From positions 30,194 through 94,193 of the forward strand of contig NZ_QWEO01000010.1 in assembly GCF_009936035.1 (NCBI RefSeq): a stretch of DNA of 64,000 nucleotides, given 5' to 3'. The notes beneath the pieces were generated by a model, which saw nothing but the letters and a program-made list of their open reading frames with translations, was not told the origin of the DNA and ran no database searches. This DNA comes from Neglectibacter sp. X58 (GTDB taxonomy: Bacteria; Bacillota; Clostridia; Oscillospirales; Acutalibacteraceae). The stretch's first letter is position 1. Each line of letters starts with the position of its first letter. The translations under genes were made by a program, and so were the position numbers. This document shows positions 54,433 through 63,939 of the stretch, piece by piece.

Positions 54433-55386
54433 GTGCGAATGGTGTATCCCATGGTGGTTGCTGTGAAAACGAAAGCTATCCGAAAATTTCTGATGGACGC
54501 CCTGGTTATGACCCTGGGCGCTATGGCCTATGCTGTGTGCGTCAACGCCTTTACAGCCCCCAACAACATTGCCGCCGGGGGCGTGACAGGCATTGCCACC
54601 ATGCTGCAATATGTGTTCGGCACCCCTATTGGCCTGATGGTGCTGCTGATCAACGTGCCCATTGTGGTGTGGGGCATGGTGGAAATCGGCTATAAGCTGG
54701 TGATGAAAACCCTGGCAGCCATTGTCCTGTCCTCGGTGATGATAGACCTGTTCGCCAAGTTCGTCCCTGCCTACCAGGGCGATCCCATCCTGGTGGCCAT
54801 TTTCGCCGGGGTGTGCGAGGGCGTAGGCCTTTCCCTCACCTTTATCCGGGGGGCCACCACCGGCGGCACAGACATGGCGGCCCGGCTTATCGGCCGCCGC
54901 CTGCCCCAGTTTTCCATGGGCAAGCTGATGCTGGTAATAGACGGCCTGGTGGTAGCGGCTTCGGCCTTTGTATATGGCAGCATTGAAAACGCCATGTACG
55001 CCTGCATCGTCATCTTCGTGTCCACCAGCCTTATCGACTCCATCCTCTATGGCGCCGACGCGGGCACAGGCAAAATGTTCCTGGTTATGTCCCCTAAGGT
55101 GCAGGAAATCGGGGCGCGCATTATGGGGGAAATCGAACGGGGCGTTACGTATCTGGACTCCCAGGGCGGCTATACAAAAGAGCCGGGCCAAACCCTGCTG
55201 TGCGTGGTGCGCCGCTTTGAGGTGTTCCAGGTGCAGTCCGTCATCAAAGAGGTGGATAAGCACGCCTTTGTCATTGTGGGGGACGCGGGAGAGATCACCG
55301 GCGAAGGCTTCCGGCCCATGCATGGGGACGACAAGCCCTTAAAAGAGCTTCTGCAAAAGGCAAAGGGCGGCGAAAAGGAAAGCTGA
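54433..55386 (+). CDS. YitT-family membrane protein (DUF2179)
   Basis: About 310-317 residues: five or six N-terminal membrane segments (NAFTAPNNIAAGGVTGIAT, GATTGGTDMAARLIGRRLP) and a cytoplasmic C-terminal DUF2179 domain (GVTYLDSQGGYT, VIKEVDKHAFVIV). Transport role suspected, unproven. Start unclear: GTG 54433 or ATGs at 54439 and 54451, none with a good ribosome site. Confidence 0.9.
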   Translation: MRMVYPMVVAVKTKAIRKFLMDALVMTLGAMAYAVCVNAFTAPNNIAAGGVTGIATMLQYVFGTPIGLMVLLINVPIVVWGMVEIGYKLVMKTLAAIVLSSVMIDLFAKFVPAYQGDPILVAIFAGVCEGVGLSLTFIRGATTGGTDMAARLIGRRLPQFSMGKLMLVIDGLVVAASAFVYGSIENAMYACIVIFVSTSLIDSILYGADAGTGKMFLVMSPKVQEIGARIMGEIERGVTYLDSQGGYTKEPGQTLLCVVRRFEVFQVQSVIKEVDKHAFVIVGDAGEITGEGFRPMHGDDKPLKELLQKAKGGEKES

Positions 55387-55396
55387 GCGCGCAGAG

Positions 55397-55436
55397 AAAA
55401 AGGCCCGGTAAACCAAAGGGCTTACCGGGCCTTTTT
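55397..55436. terminator. Convergent bidirectional terminator
   Basis: AAAAAGGCCCGGTAA and TTACCGGGCCTTTTT, perfect 15-base arms with T runs on both strands, between the YitT gene and the Asn/Gln-rich gene. Confidence 0.9.
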
Positions 55437-55448
55437 GCCAGCCGTGTT

Positions 55449-55583
55449 TTACTCGCAGTCGTCCTGCCGCTTGTTCTGGCTCTGATTCTGGTTCTGGTTC
55501 TGGGTGCGGTTCTGGCTGTTCTGGTTCTGCTGGTTTTTGTTGTTCTGGCCCTGCTTATTCTGGTTCTGATTCTTGTTGCTCAT
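55449..55583 (-). CDS. Asn/Gln-rich small protein
   Basis: 44 residues composed almost wholly of Asn, Gln, Lys, Ser and Arg (MSNKNQNQNKQGQNN, then repeats of NQNQ) ending QDDCE. No signal or membrane segment. ATG at 55583 lies eight bases after AGAGGG; the longer frame is unlikely. Composition recalls Gln/Asn-rich gamma-type spore proteins, but there is no real motif match. Own terminator. Real gene likely, function unknown. Confidence 0.65.
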   Translation of the reverse strand: MSNKNQNQNKQGQNNKNQQNQNSQNRTQNQNQNQSQNKRQDDCE

Positions 55584-55682
55584 GGATTTTACCCTCTTTC
55601 TTTTGTTTGGCTTTTTCGCAAAGGGAAAAGGCCGCTTCATGGGGAGTGCCCAAAGCGAGTATTTTAAAAAATGAAGAAACAC

Positions 55683-55750
55683 AAAAGTTTCGTCCACCTT
55701 TTCAAAGGTGGTGGGGTTTTTAGGGGCAAAGCCCCTAAACCGCCGGAGGC
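55683..55750 (+). repeat. Family B intercistronic hairpin, copy B12
   Basis: AAAAGTTTCGTC, hairpin CCACCTTTTCAAAGGTGG, hairpin TAGGGGCAAAGCCCCTA, then CCGCCGGAGGC, 130 bases before the rRNA methyltransferase start. The remaining bases to the start show nothing else. Confidence 0.75.
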
Positions 55751-55883
55751 ATAAAATGCGCGGTTGGACACTCCCGCTTCATGCCTTTTCCTTTTGTTAT
55801 TGTAAGCGGGAAAGCGGCTGTTATGCACAAAAGCAGAGGGAAATTTTTCCTGCACCAATTTTTTGAAAAAAGGAGGAAGCGCT

Positions 55884-57209
55884 GTGGTTCTGCCTGAAAA
55901 ATTTTTGGAGGAGCTGGAAGCCCTCCTGGGAGAGGAGCAAAAGGCCTTCCTGCTGGAAATGGAGAAGGAGCCTCGGCGGGGGGTGCGGCTGAATCCCTTA
56001 AAATGCACAGAGGAAACCCTCCGGCGCAGCCTGCCCTTTGCCCTCTCCCCCACCCCTTTTTCCCCCCTTTCCTTTTACGCGGAGAAGGGAGAGCGCTTTG
56101 GGGCGCTGCCCGCCCACCACGCGGGCATGTTCTATTCCCAGGAGCCTTCCGCCGCCTCCGCCGTCACCGCCCTTTCCCCCAAACCAGGGGAGCGGGTGCT
56201 GGATTTATGCGCCGCGCCAGGGGGAAAGTCCACCCAGATTGCCGCCCTGCTGGTAGGGGAGGGCCTTTTGTGGTCTAACGAGGTGGTGCGGGGCCGGGCA
56301 GACGCCCTGCTCTCCAACCTGGAGCGCCTGGGGGTGCGCAACAGCGTGGTGTCCTGCTGCCAGCCCCAGCGGCTGTGCGAAGCCCTCCAGGGATGGTTTC
56401 ACCGGGTGCTGGTAGACGCCCCCTGCTCTGGGGAAGGCATGTTCCACCGGGATCCCGGGGCCTTGGCGGCCTGGTCGCCAGAGCATGTGCGGGCCTGCGC
56501 CCAGCGCCAGGGGCTGATTTTAGATTCCGCCGCCCTGGCGGTGAAGGAAGGCGGGGTGCTGGTATATTCCACCTGCACCTTTTCCCGGGCGGAAAACGAG
56601 GAGGTGTGCGCCGGGTTTTTAAAGGCCCACCCGGAATTTATGTGGGATCCGGTTCCCGCCTCCTTCGGCAGGCCTGCCCTGGATTGCCCTGCCCGGCGGG
56701 TTTTCCCCATGGACGGGGGAGAAGGGCACTTTGTGGCCCGGTTCCGGCGGACAGGGGAAAACCCCGCAAAAACAGCCCCCTTCACCCAAACCCTGGAGGG
56801 CGGGGAAAGACGGCTGGCGGAGGGACTGTATGGGGAATTGTTTACAGGAACCTGCCCCAGCCCCCTTGGCACAGCCGGGGACAGGGTGCTGCTGCTGCCC
56901 CAGGGCCTGCCCTCCCTTTCCGGCCTGCAGGTGCTGCGGGCCGGGGTGGAGCTGGCCCGGATAAAAGGCAGGCGGCTGGAGCCTGCCCACGGGGTTTTTG
57001 CCAGCAGGAAAATGGAGGAATGCCGCCAGGTGATGGATTTTTCCCCGGCAGACACAGCCCTGCTGGCCTTCCTGCGGGGAGAGGAAATCGGCTGTCCCCA
57101 TAAGGGTTACACGGCCCTGTGTGTAAACGGGGTGGTGGCAGGCTTTGGCAAGGCTTCCGGCGGGACGCTGAAAAACCATTATCCCAAGGGCCTGCGCCTG
57201 CGGAGCTAA
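55884..57209 (+). CDS. rRNA cytosine-C5 methyltransferase (NOL1/NOP2/sun, RsmF-like)
   Basis: 441 residues: N-terminal RNA-binding region, SAM motif LDLCAAPGGKSTQIA, catalytic DAPCSGEGMF and STCTFSRAENE (two Cys), and a C-terminal PUA-like domain. Methylates 16S rRNA in related proteins. GTG at 55884 is seven bases after AAAGGAGG and is preferred to the upstream frame. Confidence 0.92.
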   Translation: MVLPEKFLEELEALLGEEQKAFLLEMEKEPRRGVRLNPLKCTEETLRRSLPFALSPTPFSPLSFYAEKGERFGALPAHHAGMFYSQEPSAASAVTALSPKPGERVLDLCAAPGGKSTQIAALLVGEGLLWSNEVVRGRADALLSNLERLGVRNSVVSCCQPQRLCEALQGWFHRVLVDAPCSGEGMFHRDPGALAAWSPEHVRACAQRQGLILDSAALAVKEGGVLVYSTCTFSRAENEEVCAGFLKAHPEFMWDPVPASFGRPALDCPARRVFPMDGGEGHFVARFRRTGENPAKTAPFTQTLEGGERRLAEGLYGELFTGTCPSPLGTAGDRVLLLPQGLPSLSGLQVLRAGVELARIKGRRLEPAHGVFASRKMEECRQVMDFSPADTALLAFLRGEEIGCPHKGYTALCVNGVVAGFGKASGGTLKNHYPKGLRLRS

Positions 57210-57211
57210 CG

Positions 57212-58222
57212 TCACCCCTCCGCTGCAGAATCCGCCACAGGAAGGGGGGGAAGGGCCGTCCAGCCGTTTTCCCCCTGGTACAGGGGATAGCGGGTGATGG
57301 CGTATTCCACGTCCCAGCCGTACAGGGATTCCCACTCCTCCCAGGTGAAAAAGCGATCCCAGGAGATGCGGCAGTCCTCATATTCCGGGTTGGCCTCCGC
57401 CAGCCGCAGGCCCTCGTCGGTTGCCTCCCGCACAATGACGGAATGCTCATATTCCCCCAGCCGCAGGTGATCCCCCGGCCGCACCCTGGCCCCAAAGGGG
57501 AGCAGGTAGTAAGGGGATTCCTTCCCAAAAAGCCGGTCGCTAAGCAGGCAGGCAAAGCCTAAGCACTGGCACAGATGGGTATACTCCGGGAAAAAGGCCA
57601 GCAGGCTCCCGTTATACTGGTTGCAGTAGTCCTGCCAATGCAGGCTGTGGACGCATGGCTCCCCGGTTACGGAAAAGGGCGTTTCCACCCCCTCCGGCAG
57701 TTCCTGGCCCATGTGGTTCCAGTATGCGTCCTGGGGCAGCTTTTCCTCCAGCAGGGCAAAGCGCTCCTCCAGCATCAGGCTGGTAAGGCTGATTTCCCCA
57801 GGTTTGCCGCTCTCCGCGGGATACAAATCCTCCCCATACAGCCAGCCCTGTTCGCAGGCAAACCACAGCGGCCCTCCGCCAGGCTCTACCCGCAAAAAGG
57901 TGCCCCCGGCAACAGTTTCATGGCTGAGCGCCTCCCCGTCAGGAGTGGTAAAAACCGGGGTGCGCGCCGGGACATACACCGTCAGGGCGCTTTGGGCAGC
58001 CTCTTTTTCCGCCTGAACGCTGGGGCCGGGCTGGTACAGCACCTGGAAAATGCCCCACTCCGCCCCAGGCAGGGAATCCCCCAGGAGATCTGCCTCCGCT
58101 TCTGCCGGGGCCTCCCCCCAGGGGAAGGGGATGAAGTCCAGGGGGGGCGGGAAGCCGCAGCCTTCCAAGGCCATAGAGAGGACAGCCAGCAAAACCCCCA
58201 GCAAACAGGCTTTCTTTTTCAT
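57212..58222 (-). CDS. Lipoprotein with possible Cys-His domain
   Basis: 336 residues. Signal peptide MKKKACLLGVLLAVLSMALEG is cut before C in a LEGC lipobox, so the protein is surface-anchored. The middle has an SH3-like stretch (VYVPARTPVFTTPDG, WLYGEDLYPAE). The C-terminal half has CQCLGFACLLSD and EYEHSVIVREAT, which could be the Cys and His of a papain-like or NlpC/P60-like amidase. Family not recognised with certainty. Convergent with the methyltransferase gene, two bases apart. Confidence 0.7.
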   Translation of the reverse strand: MKKKACLLGVLLAVLSMALEGCGFPPPLDFIPFPWGEAPAEAEADLLGDSLPGAEWGIFQVLYQPGPSVQAEKEAAQSALTVYVPARTPVFTTPDGEALSHETVAGGTFLRVEPGGGPLWFACEQGWLYGEDLYPAESGKPGEISLTSLMLEERFALLEEKLPQDAYWNHMGQELPEGVETPFSVTGEPCVHSLHWQDYCNQYNGSLLAFFPEYTHLCQCLGFACLLSDRLFGKESPYYLLPFGARVRPGDHLRLGEYEHSVIVREATDEGLRLAEANPEYEDCRISWDRFFTWEEWESLYGWDVEYAITRYPLYQGENGWTALPPLPVADSAAEG

Positions 58223-58527
58223 AGTCAGCTTCCCTCCCGGCACAAAAAATGAAAAATCCTAGGCAATGCCCGGCAATCACAAAGGGTTTACAAAACCGCG
58301 TTTTTTTACCGGAATTTACCGGTTTTAACAGTTCGTTCATATTCTTCACAGGCAAAATAATCATTTTCCCTCCTGCGGCCCTGAAAAAATGCAGGCGGGT
58401 TTGCCCGAAGAGCCGCACACACTTCCAGTATATTGTGATTATACCTTGGAAATCCCCAAAAGGTCAATAAAAATTTTGCGGAATTTTGTCGCATTTTTCC
58501 GCGCCACCCAAAGCAAAGGAGAAGCCT

Positions 58528-59133
58528 ATGGCAGAGAGCAAAGCAAAGAAAAAATTTTACGCGGTAATTGGCGGCAGGGAAGGAACCACTATATACAGTA
58601 GTTGGGACGCCTGCAAAGCCCAGGTTATAGGGGTAAAGGGCGTTATCTATAAAGGCTTCCCCACCCTGGAGGAAGCCGAAATTTTCCTGTCCGGCGGCAC
58701 AGCCGCCCAAACCCTGCCCCAGGAAGGCCTTGCTGTGGCCTATGTAGACGGCAGCTATTATAAAGGCAAATTTTCCTGCGGGGCAGTGCTGTTCTATGAA
58801 GGGGAGCAGGTGGAGTTTTCCCGGAAGTTTGACGACAGGGATATGGCTGCCATGCACAATGTGGCAGGGGAAATTATGGGGGCCTTGACCGTGATAGAAT
58901 ACTGCCTGGAAAAGGGGATTCCCGCCCTGGAAATCCACCACGATTACGAGGGGGTGGCAAAGTGGGCGCAAGGCCAGTGGAAAGCCAACAGGCCCGGCAC
59001 CATAGCCTATGCCGCAGCCTGCCGGAAGGCCCGGGAAAAGCTGAAGCTGGGCTTTGTAAAGGTGAAGGGCCATTCTGGAGATACATATAACGATTTAGCT
59101 GACCGTCTGGCAAAACAGGCCCTGGGCATTTAA
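58528..59133 (+). CDS. rnhA: Ribonuclease HI with viroplasmin domain
   Basis: 201 residues: N-terminal viroplasmin-like RNA/DNA-hybrid-binding domain (FYAVIGGREGTTIY, YKGFPTLEEAEIFL) and RNase H domain with VDGSYYKG, GEIMGAL, HHDYEGV and HSGDTYNDLAD supplying the acidic active site. ATG at 58528 after AAAGGAGAAGCCT. The 305-base gap upstream shows AT-rich, promoter-like sequence, but I could not pick clear boxes. Confidence 0.93.
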   Translation: MAESKAKKKFYAVIGGREGTTIYSSWDACKAQVIGVKGVIYKGFPTLEEAEIFLSGGTAAQTLPQEGLAVAYVDGSYYKGKFSCGAVLFYEGEQVEFSRKFDDRDMAAMHNVAGEIMGALTVIEYCLEKGIPALEIHHDYEGVAKWAQGQWKANRPGTIAYAAACRKAREKLKLGFVKVKGHSGDTYNDLADRLAKQALGI

Positions 59134-59264
59134 CGGGTATCAGCTTCTTTCCAACATGTGTTCTTTCATTTTATCAGGCATAGGGATTCGGGGCTATACT
59201 TTTTTCATAAGGAATCCTTAAAGATTTATCAGGGCGCACCCGGCCCCGCCCTTTCGGGTACAAG

Positions 59265-59293
59265 CAAAGCCACCAGTTTCCTGGTGGCTTTGT
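59265..59293 (+). terminator. Terminator downstream of rnhA
   Basis: CAAAGCCACCAG-TTTC-CTGGTGGCTTTG hairpin. Confidence 0.75.
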
Positions 59294-59309
59294 TCTGCTG
59301 CCTGTGTTA

Positions 59310-59350
59310 TGGCAAACGCGCTCATTCTCTCTGTTTTCAAACAAGCCTTA
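59310..59350. repeat. Partial family A element, copy A7
   Basis: Only the end TCTCTCTGTTTTCAAACAAG with CCTTA, matching the 3' ends of A2, A5 and A6. The other arm is missing. It covers the TAA stop of the FMN-binding lipoprotein. Confidence 0.65.
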
Positions 59351-59791
59351 GTGGGCCGGGTCTACGAACACAAGGCTGGAATCCCCCTTCCGGGCCTGTT
59401 CCAGAACCGCCTGCGCCAGCAGTTGGAATGTCCCATGGGAGGAGGAAGCCCCTGAAATAGCGTCAATGCTTTGCTCCCCTTGGCCCTCCAGAAGCTGGCT
59501 GGCGTAATCGCGGGTATACTCGTTGGGGTAAGTGCCGTTGGAGTGCAGCATGGTCTGCATATATGCGTTATCCCAGCTTTTAATAAAGCCGCTGGCATTC
59601 TCCGCGTTGTATTCTACGGAAACGATGCTCCCGCCCTTTACCAGGATGGTGATATACTCTTTCCAGCCATGGCTGAATTCAGACATCTGGGCAGTATAAT
59701 ACCCGTCCTGAAGCCCTGCCTGGCTACCGCAGCCTGCCAGCAGGGACACTGCCAGCAGAACGCCCAAAAACACAGCTAAAAACCGTTTCAT
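59348..59791 (-). CDS. FMN-binding-domain lipoprotein
   Basis: 147 residues. Signal peptide with lipobox LLAGC, then an FMN_bind domain: [26 protein letters not shown] and [13 protein letters not shown], where the flavin attaches to a Ser or Thr in the SGAS region in related proteins. Extracellular redox role likely. The ATGA overlap with the chemoreceptor gene suggests the two act together. Its stop lies in the remnant A7. Confidence 0.88.
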   Translation of the reverse strand: MKRFLAVFLGVLLAVSLLAGCGSQAGLQDGYYTAQMSEFSHGWKEYITILVKGGSIVSVEYNAENASGFIKSWDNAYMQTMLHSNGTYPNEYTRDYASQLLEGQGEQSIDAISGASSSHGTFQLLAQAVLEQARKGDSSLVFVDPAH

Positions 59792-61827
59792 CTGCCTTGC
59801 CTCTCCTTCAAAACAAATTTCCGCACCTGAGATTGGAGCGATTCGGCTTCTTTCGCCAGCAGGCCGCTGGACTGCTCCGTTTCCCCTGCGTTTTGCAGGT
59901 TGCGGTCTGCAATGGAGGAGATAGCGGCAATCCGCGTCTCCATAGCGGCGAGGGCGGCTTCCTGCCCCTGTACCGCCGCTGCCAGTTGATCCGAAATGGT
60001 GTTGATCTGGGAGGAAACCTCGGAAATGGCCCGGAGGGACTCCGCCGTATCCGCAGTCATCACCACGCCGGTCTGGATAATGGCTTTGGTATTGTCCACC
60101 ATGCCTGTAGCGCTTTGCGCGGCCTCGGCGCTTTTGGCAGCCAACTGCTTCACCTCATTGGCCACCACGGCAAAGCCCTTCCCGGCAGCGCCTGCCCGGG
60201 CCGCCTCCACAGAGGCGTTGAGGGCCAGGATATTGGTCTGGAAGGCAATGTCCTCAATATCCTTTGCAACCTTTGTAATTTGCTGGGCATTGGCGCTGAT
60301 GTTGTCCATGGCGGCGGAGAGGGCCGCCATCTGTTCGTTGGCGCTCTGGATCCTCTGGGTAATCGCTTCTGTCTGGGAACGGGTCTGCCCGCTGCTTTCC
60401 GTCACGTCAGCCAGGCGGTCTTTCACATTGTCCACCTCATGCACCAGGTCTTCTGTGGACTGGTTCTGATCCATAGACGCCTGGTGAAGCTGGGCGGACT
60501 GCCCGCTTAACTGCTCCGCCATGTTGGTAAGCCGGTCTGCGGCGTCGCGGAAGCCAAGGAGGGTTTCGTTCATAGACTCTGTAATGGTGTGCAGGCTGCT
60601 GCGTATCAGCACAAAGTCACCTTTATAGTCCACCTGGGGCTGGGTGCGCAGGTCGCCGGTTGCAACCTGCGTCAGCACCTGCTGGATATCGGATATGTAC
60701 CGGTTCATGCTTTCCCGCGTGGCATCCAGGGTCTGGGTCATAACCTCCAGCTCGTCTCCTGTGCGGACAGGAAGCACCTCTGTGTGCAGGTCGCCGCCGG
60801 CAAGGGCCACCATGCGGTCTGTCACCTGCTGCACAGGGCGGGAAATGGAACGTGCCAGGCGCAGAATCAGCAGGATGGAAACCACCAGCACGGCCAGGGT
60901 TGTCAGGATGGCAAACAGCATGGCCCCGTTAATGAAGTGGTTATAATCCGCCTTGGGGATCCAGATAACCAGGGACCACTGGGTGCCGCGGATGGGAGAA
61001 AAGGCCACCAGCATTTTTTCCCCGCCCACAGGGAATTCTGTTGCCCCTGTTTCGCCTGTGGTTACCCGCTCCACCGCGTCGCTGTTGCCATCGCAAAGCT
61101 GTGCCAGGGAGCTTTTGTTCAGCGCCAGGGACTGGTCGGGGTGGCCGGTAACAACGCCGTTTTCATCGACCATATAGGCCATGCCGCTTTCTCCTAAATT
61201 GATGCTGCTGATAACGTCGTTAAGGGTGTCATATTTATATACGCCCATTACGTAGAGGACAGTTTCGCCTTCCTCCTTCACAGGCATGCCCATGGTAATG
61301 CCCAGCCTGCCCTGGTAAAGGGTGGAAGAGCTGGTGGTCAGGTTGTCGGTTTCCTGCAGCAGGGCCAGAAAGCCGCTGTCCAGGCTTTCCGGCGCGCCGT
61401 CGATTCCTTGCACCAGCCGCCCGTCCAAATCATACAGGGCGATGGTGTAAAGCTCATAAATTTCAGCGGCTTCTTCCAGCACAGCCATGCGGTTTTCCGC
61501 GGTTGCCGCCGCGTCCGGCTGCGGCTCCCCAGTTTCACCTGAGCCAGCAGCGGCTGCCTCGTGCATCCGGGAGTCGCCGGCAATGGTCATCATGCGGTCT
61601 GCCAGCATGTGGATGTTAGCCTCCACCGTTTTAGCCGACTGTCGGGCCATTGGCTGAAGGCTGTCCAACAAAATATTGTTGGCAAGCGACTGCATGGAAA
61701 CGGCCATAATAGCACAGCTAATGACCACCAAAATCAGGATATTAAGCGTGGTGCTCCTCAATATCCTTTTATTCAGGCTCCGTTTTATCCCCCGGCTGGC
61801 CAGGGGATCCCTTTGCTTTCCCGTCAC
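59788..61827 (-). CDS. Methyl-accepting chemotaxis protein
   Basis: 679 residues: membrane helix about 25-45, extracellular double-Cache-like sensor (about 50-295, with [19 protein letters not shown]), second helix about 295-320, HAMP, and a long coiled coil with signalling tip [23 protein letters not shown] start at 61827 ten bases after AGGAG. No other chemotaxis genes nearby. Co-translated with the FMN-binding lipoprotein. Confidence 0.95.
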   Translation of the reverse strand: MTGKQRDPLASRGIKRSLNKRILRSTTLNILILVVISCAIMAVSMQSLANNILLDSLQPMARQSAKTVEANIHMLADRMMTIAGDSRMHEAAAAGSGETGEPQPDAAATAENRMAVLEEAAEIYELYTIALYDLDGRLVQGIDGAPESLDSGFLALLQETDNLTTSSSTLYQGRLGITMGMPVKEEGETVLYVMGVYKYDTLNDVISSINLGESGMAYMVDENGVVTGHPDQSLALNKSSLAQLCDGNSDAVERVTTGETGATEFPVGGEKMLVAFSPIRGTQWSLVIWIPKADYNHFINGAMLFAILTTLAVLVVSILLILRLARSISRPVQQVTDRMVALAGGDLHTEVLPVRTGDELEVMTQTLDATRESMNRYISDIQQVLTQVATGDLRTQPQVDYKGDFVLIRSSLHTITESMNETLLGFRDAADRLTNMAEQLSGQSAQLHQASMDQNQSTEDLVHEVDNVKDRLADVTESSGQTRSQTEAITQRIQSANEQMAALSAAMDNISANAQQITKVAKDIEDIAFQTNILALNASVEAARAGAAGKGFAVVANEVKQLAAKSAEAAQSATGMVDNTKAIIQTGVVMTADTAESLRAISEVSSQINTISDQLAAAVQGQEAALAAMETRIAAISSIADRNLQNAGETEQSSGLLAKEAESLQSQVRKFVLKERQGR

Positions 61828-62049
61828 GTTCCTGTCGCTCCTTTTCCTGATATTTTTGTCAAAAGACAGAATAAAAGCGGGAATATCCGCGTCAGGGGCG
61901 CAGGCATCGTCCCCACAATGCGGGCATTCTCGGCAAAAAACTGCCTGTTCTTGCCTTCGGGGGCTTTGCGCCGCGCCAAGGCCTGAACAGCCGGTTTCAA
62001 ATATTTAGTATACCATAGATTTTGTATAAAGGGAAGTGCTTTTTTATAG

Positions 62050-62655
62050 GAATCTCCAGGGTATACCGACAAAGATTTGATTACACTTCATCAAATTATA
62101 TCATTGAAATCACTGGGCTTTTCTTTGGACGATATAAAAAAGCGGTTGATCTCTTTGGAAACACCGGCTGATATTGCAAATGCTCTTACAGAGCAGGCAG
62201 ATGATATACGCCAAAAAATAGAACAGCTTCAGGCTTCTTTGTCAGCAATAGAACAGTTAAAAACAGAAGTTTTACAAATGCAGACGGTCAGCTTTAAGAA
62301 GTATGCCGATATTATTGTCAATCTGCAAATGAAGAATGAGTTTTATCCTCTTATTAAGCGCTTCGATGATGATACGCTCGATCATATACGCAGTCAATTT
62401 GATAAAGAAAGCGGCTTAGATTTTATGGAGAGATTTAACCGTCTAAGTGATGAAATCGTACAGCTTCAAAAAGAAAATGTACCGCCCGAAAGCGAAAAAT
62501 GCCAACAGGTTGTAAAAGAATATTGGGGCTTGATTATGGAGTTTACAAACGGCGATATGAGTATGCTTCCGAAATTGATGGAAGTCGGTAACATTGATAC
62601 CGCCACAAACGCATGGGAAGAAAGACAAAAAATTGTCAATGATCATGTCAGCCCA
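62050..62655 (+). pseudogene. Truncated MerR-family regulator
   Basis: The frame enters at ESPGYTDKDLITLHQIISLKSLGFSLDDIKKRL, the second half of a MerR DNA-binding domain; the first helix-turn-helix is missing, and a TAG closes the frame upstream. A coiled coil and a TipA-like effector part follow. Near 62655 (after VNDHVSPA) the reading passes into sequence antisense to another fragment. AT-richer codons than the rest of the window. Both ends appear cut. Confidence 0.75.
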
Positions 62656-62914
62656 GCTTTGCATGGTACGGAACTCTGCCATATCTATTTCAAGGACAGG
62701 CTTCGGCGGCATATCGTGTTCACGGATTAAGTTTTGCAGGAAGTCCTTTGCCTTGTTCACGATACTGCGGAACAGATTGGGAAGCCAGCCCTTGCTTTTG
62801 ATAGACTGGCTCGCCTTTTCGTGTATCTCTGTCTGTTTGACTTCTAAAATCTTTGCTTCGGAGATACCTGATAATAACGCCATATCCGCTGTCCTGTTCC
62901 ATTCCTGCCTTGCG
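62656..62914 (-). pseudogene. Unidentified gene fragment
   Basis: Minus-strand frame of about 85 residues (QEWNRTADMALLSGISEA, then SKGWLPNLFRSIVNKAKDF) that looks protein-like and ends where it meets the MerR fragment. It faintly recalls mobilisation or relaxase-accessory proteins, but I cannot name it. Confidence 0.45.
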
Positions 62915-62915
62915 G

Positions 62916-63796
62916 CATTTGTAGATTCCAGCGAAGAATCACCTGCGCAGATGTTACATTATGTGCCTCTGCAATCGCCACAATTACTTCATCTCCAAAT
63001 AGTTCCACAGTATGTCCCCTGCCGCCGAATGGGAACCAACCCTCCACGACAATCCCCAAATTCTGAATATAAGGAACCACTTCTTTTTCCTGATAGTAGG
63101 GATGAATTTCATTCTGAATAACAGCAGGTGTAATTGTGACCTGCGGAAGAAATTCTTCCAGCTCCTTAATATACCAATTCGACAATCCGATAGAACGAAT
63201 TTTCCCATCTCGGACTGCCTGCTCCAAGACTTTATAGGCTTCCACATCTTCTGTCCCCGGATGGTGCAGCAGCATTAAATCAATATACTCTATATCCAAT
63301 ATTTCAAGAGCTTCATCAATGGCTGCCTCCGTATCGGAAAACTGATTCGGATAAAGTTTTGTGGTTACGAAAATTTCTTCACGTGGCACATTGCTATTCC
63401 TTACCGCTTCACCCACACTTTTTTCTGTCCCATAGTAAAGAAGCGGTATCAACCAGCCTCCCTCCATTTTCAAACAAAGCTGTTACAGAAGCCACACACT
63501 CGTCATGGGATAATGCGTAAGTACCAAGCCCTGCAACCGGCATATCATATCCGCTGTTTAACCGAACAAGCCTGTTTTTCCAAATCAAAAGTAGCAATCC
63601 TTTCCGTTTCAGGCTCATTTTCAGGTTCCTTTTCTTCCTCAGTATTAGTTTCCGTGACTTGCCTAATGCTCTGCGTCTTTGATTCCCCGGAGGTTTCCGG
63701 CTGCTTGTCATCCCCATGCACGCTGCCGCAGGCAATCAGGCACAACGCAACCGTCAACGCCGTCAACAACAAAGGTACTTTTTTACTCCATCTCAT
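62916..63796 (-). pseudogene. Lipoprotein-type aldo/keto reductase, frameshifted and truncated
   Basis: Begins as a lipoprotein (MRWSKKVPLLLTALTVALC, lipobox LIACG, a Glu/Thr-rich linker). Near 63565-63580 the frame must change to reach LNSGYDMPVAGLGTYAL. Near 63443 it must change again from GGRLVDTAS to YYGTEKSVGEAV. It then continues through LHHPGTEDVEAYKVLEQA and NEIHPYYQ to ILRWNLQM, where similarity stops at about 62916. ATG at 63796 follows GGGGAGG. Two frameshifts and a lost C-terminus make it non-functional. Confidence 0.8.
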
Positions 63797-63798
63797 AA

Positions 63799-63939
63799 TC
63801 AAACCTCCCCAATCTGTTTATTTCCGCTCCAAAAGCCCTGCTGCCGCAACATTTCCGAAACCTCCGGATAATGATTATATGGCGGCTGGTAAAAATCAGC
63901 GGCAAGCTGCGACCAGTTCCCTACACCAATGTCATTAAG
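63799..63939 (-). pseudogene. C-terminal gene fragment upstream of the reductase
   Basis: 46 codons, protein-like (LNDIGVGNWSQLAADFY, then NHYPEVSEMLRQQGFWSG), preceded in frame by TAA with no start codon. It ends two bases before the reductase ATG, as in an operon. Family not recognised. The bases beyond it to 64000 are AT-rich; only a TTGACA at about 63984 stands out, possibly a promoter cut by the window edge. Confidence 0.5.

Noticed and set aside
63448..63480. ATTTTCAAACAAAGC resembling the end of a family A element
   Set aside because: It codes for ALFENGG of the aldo/keto reductase on the minus strand, a conserved protein motif, so the likeness is by chance.
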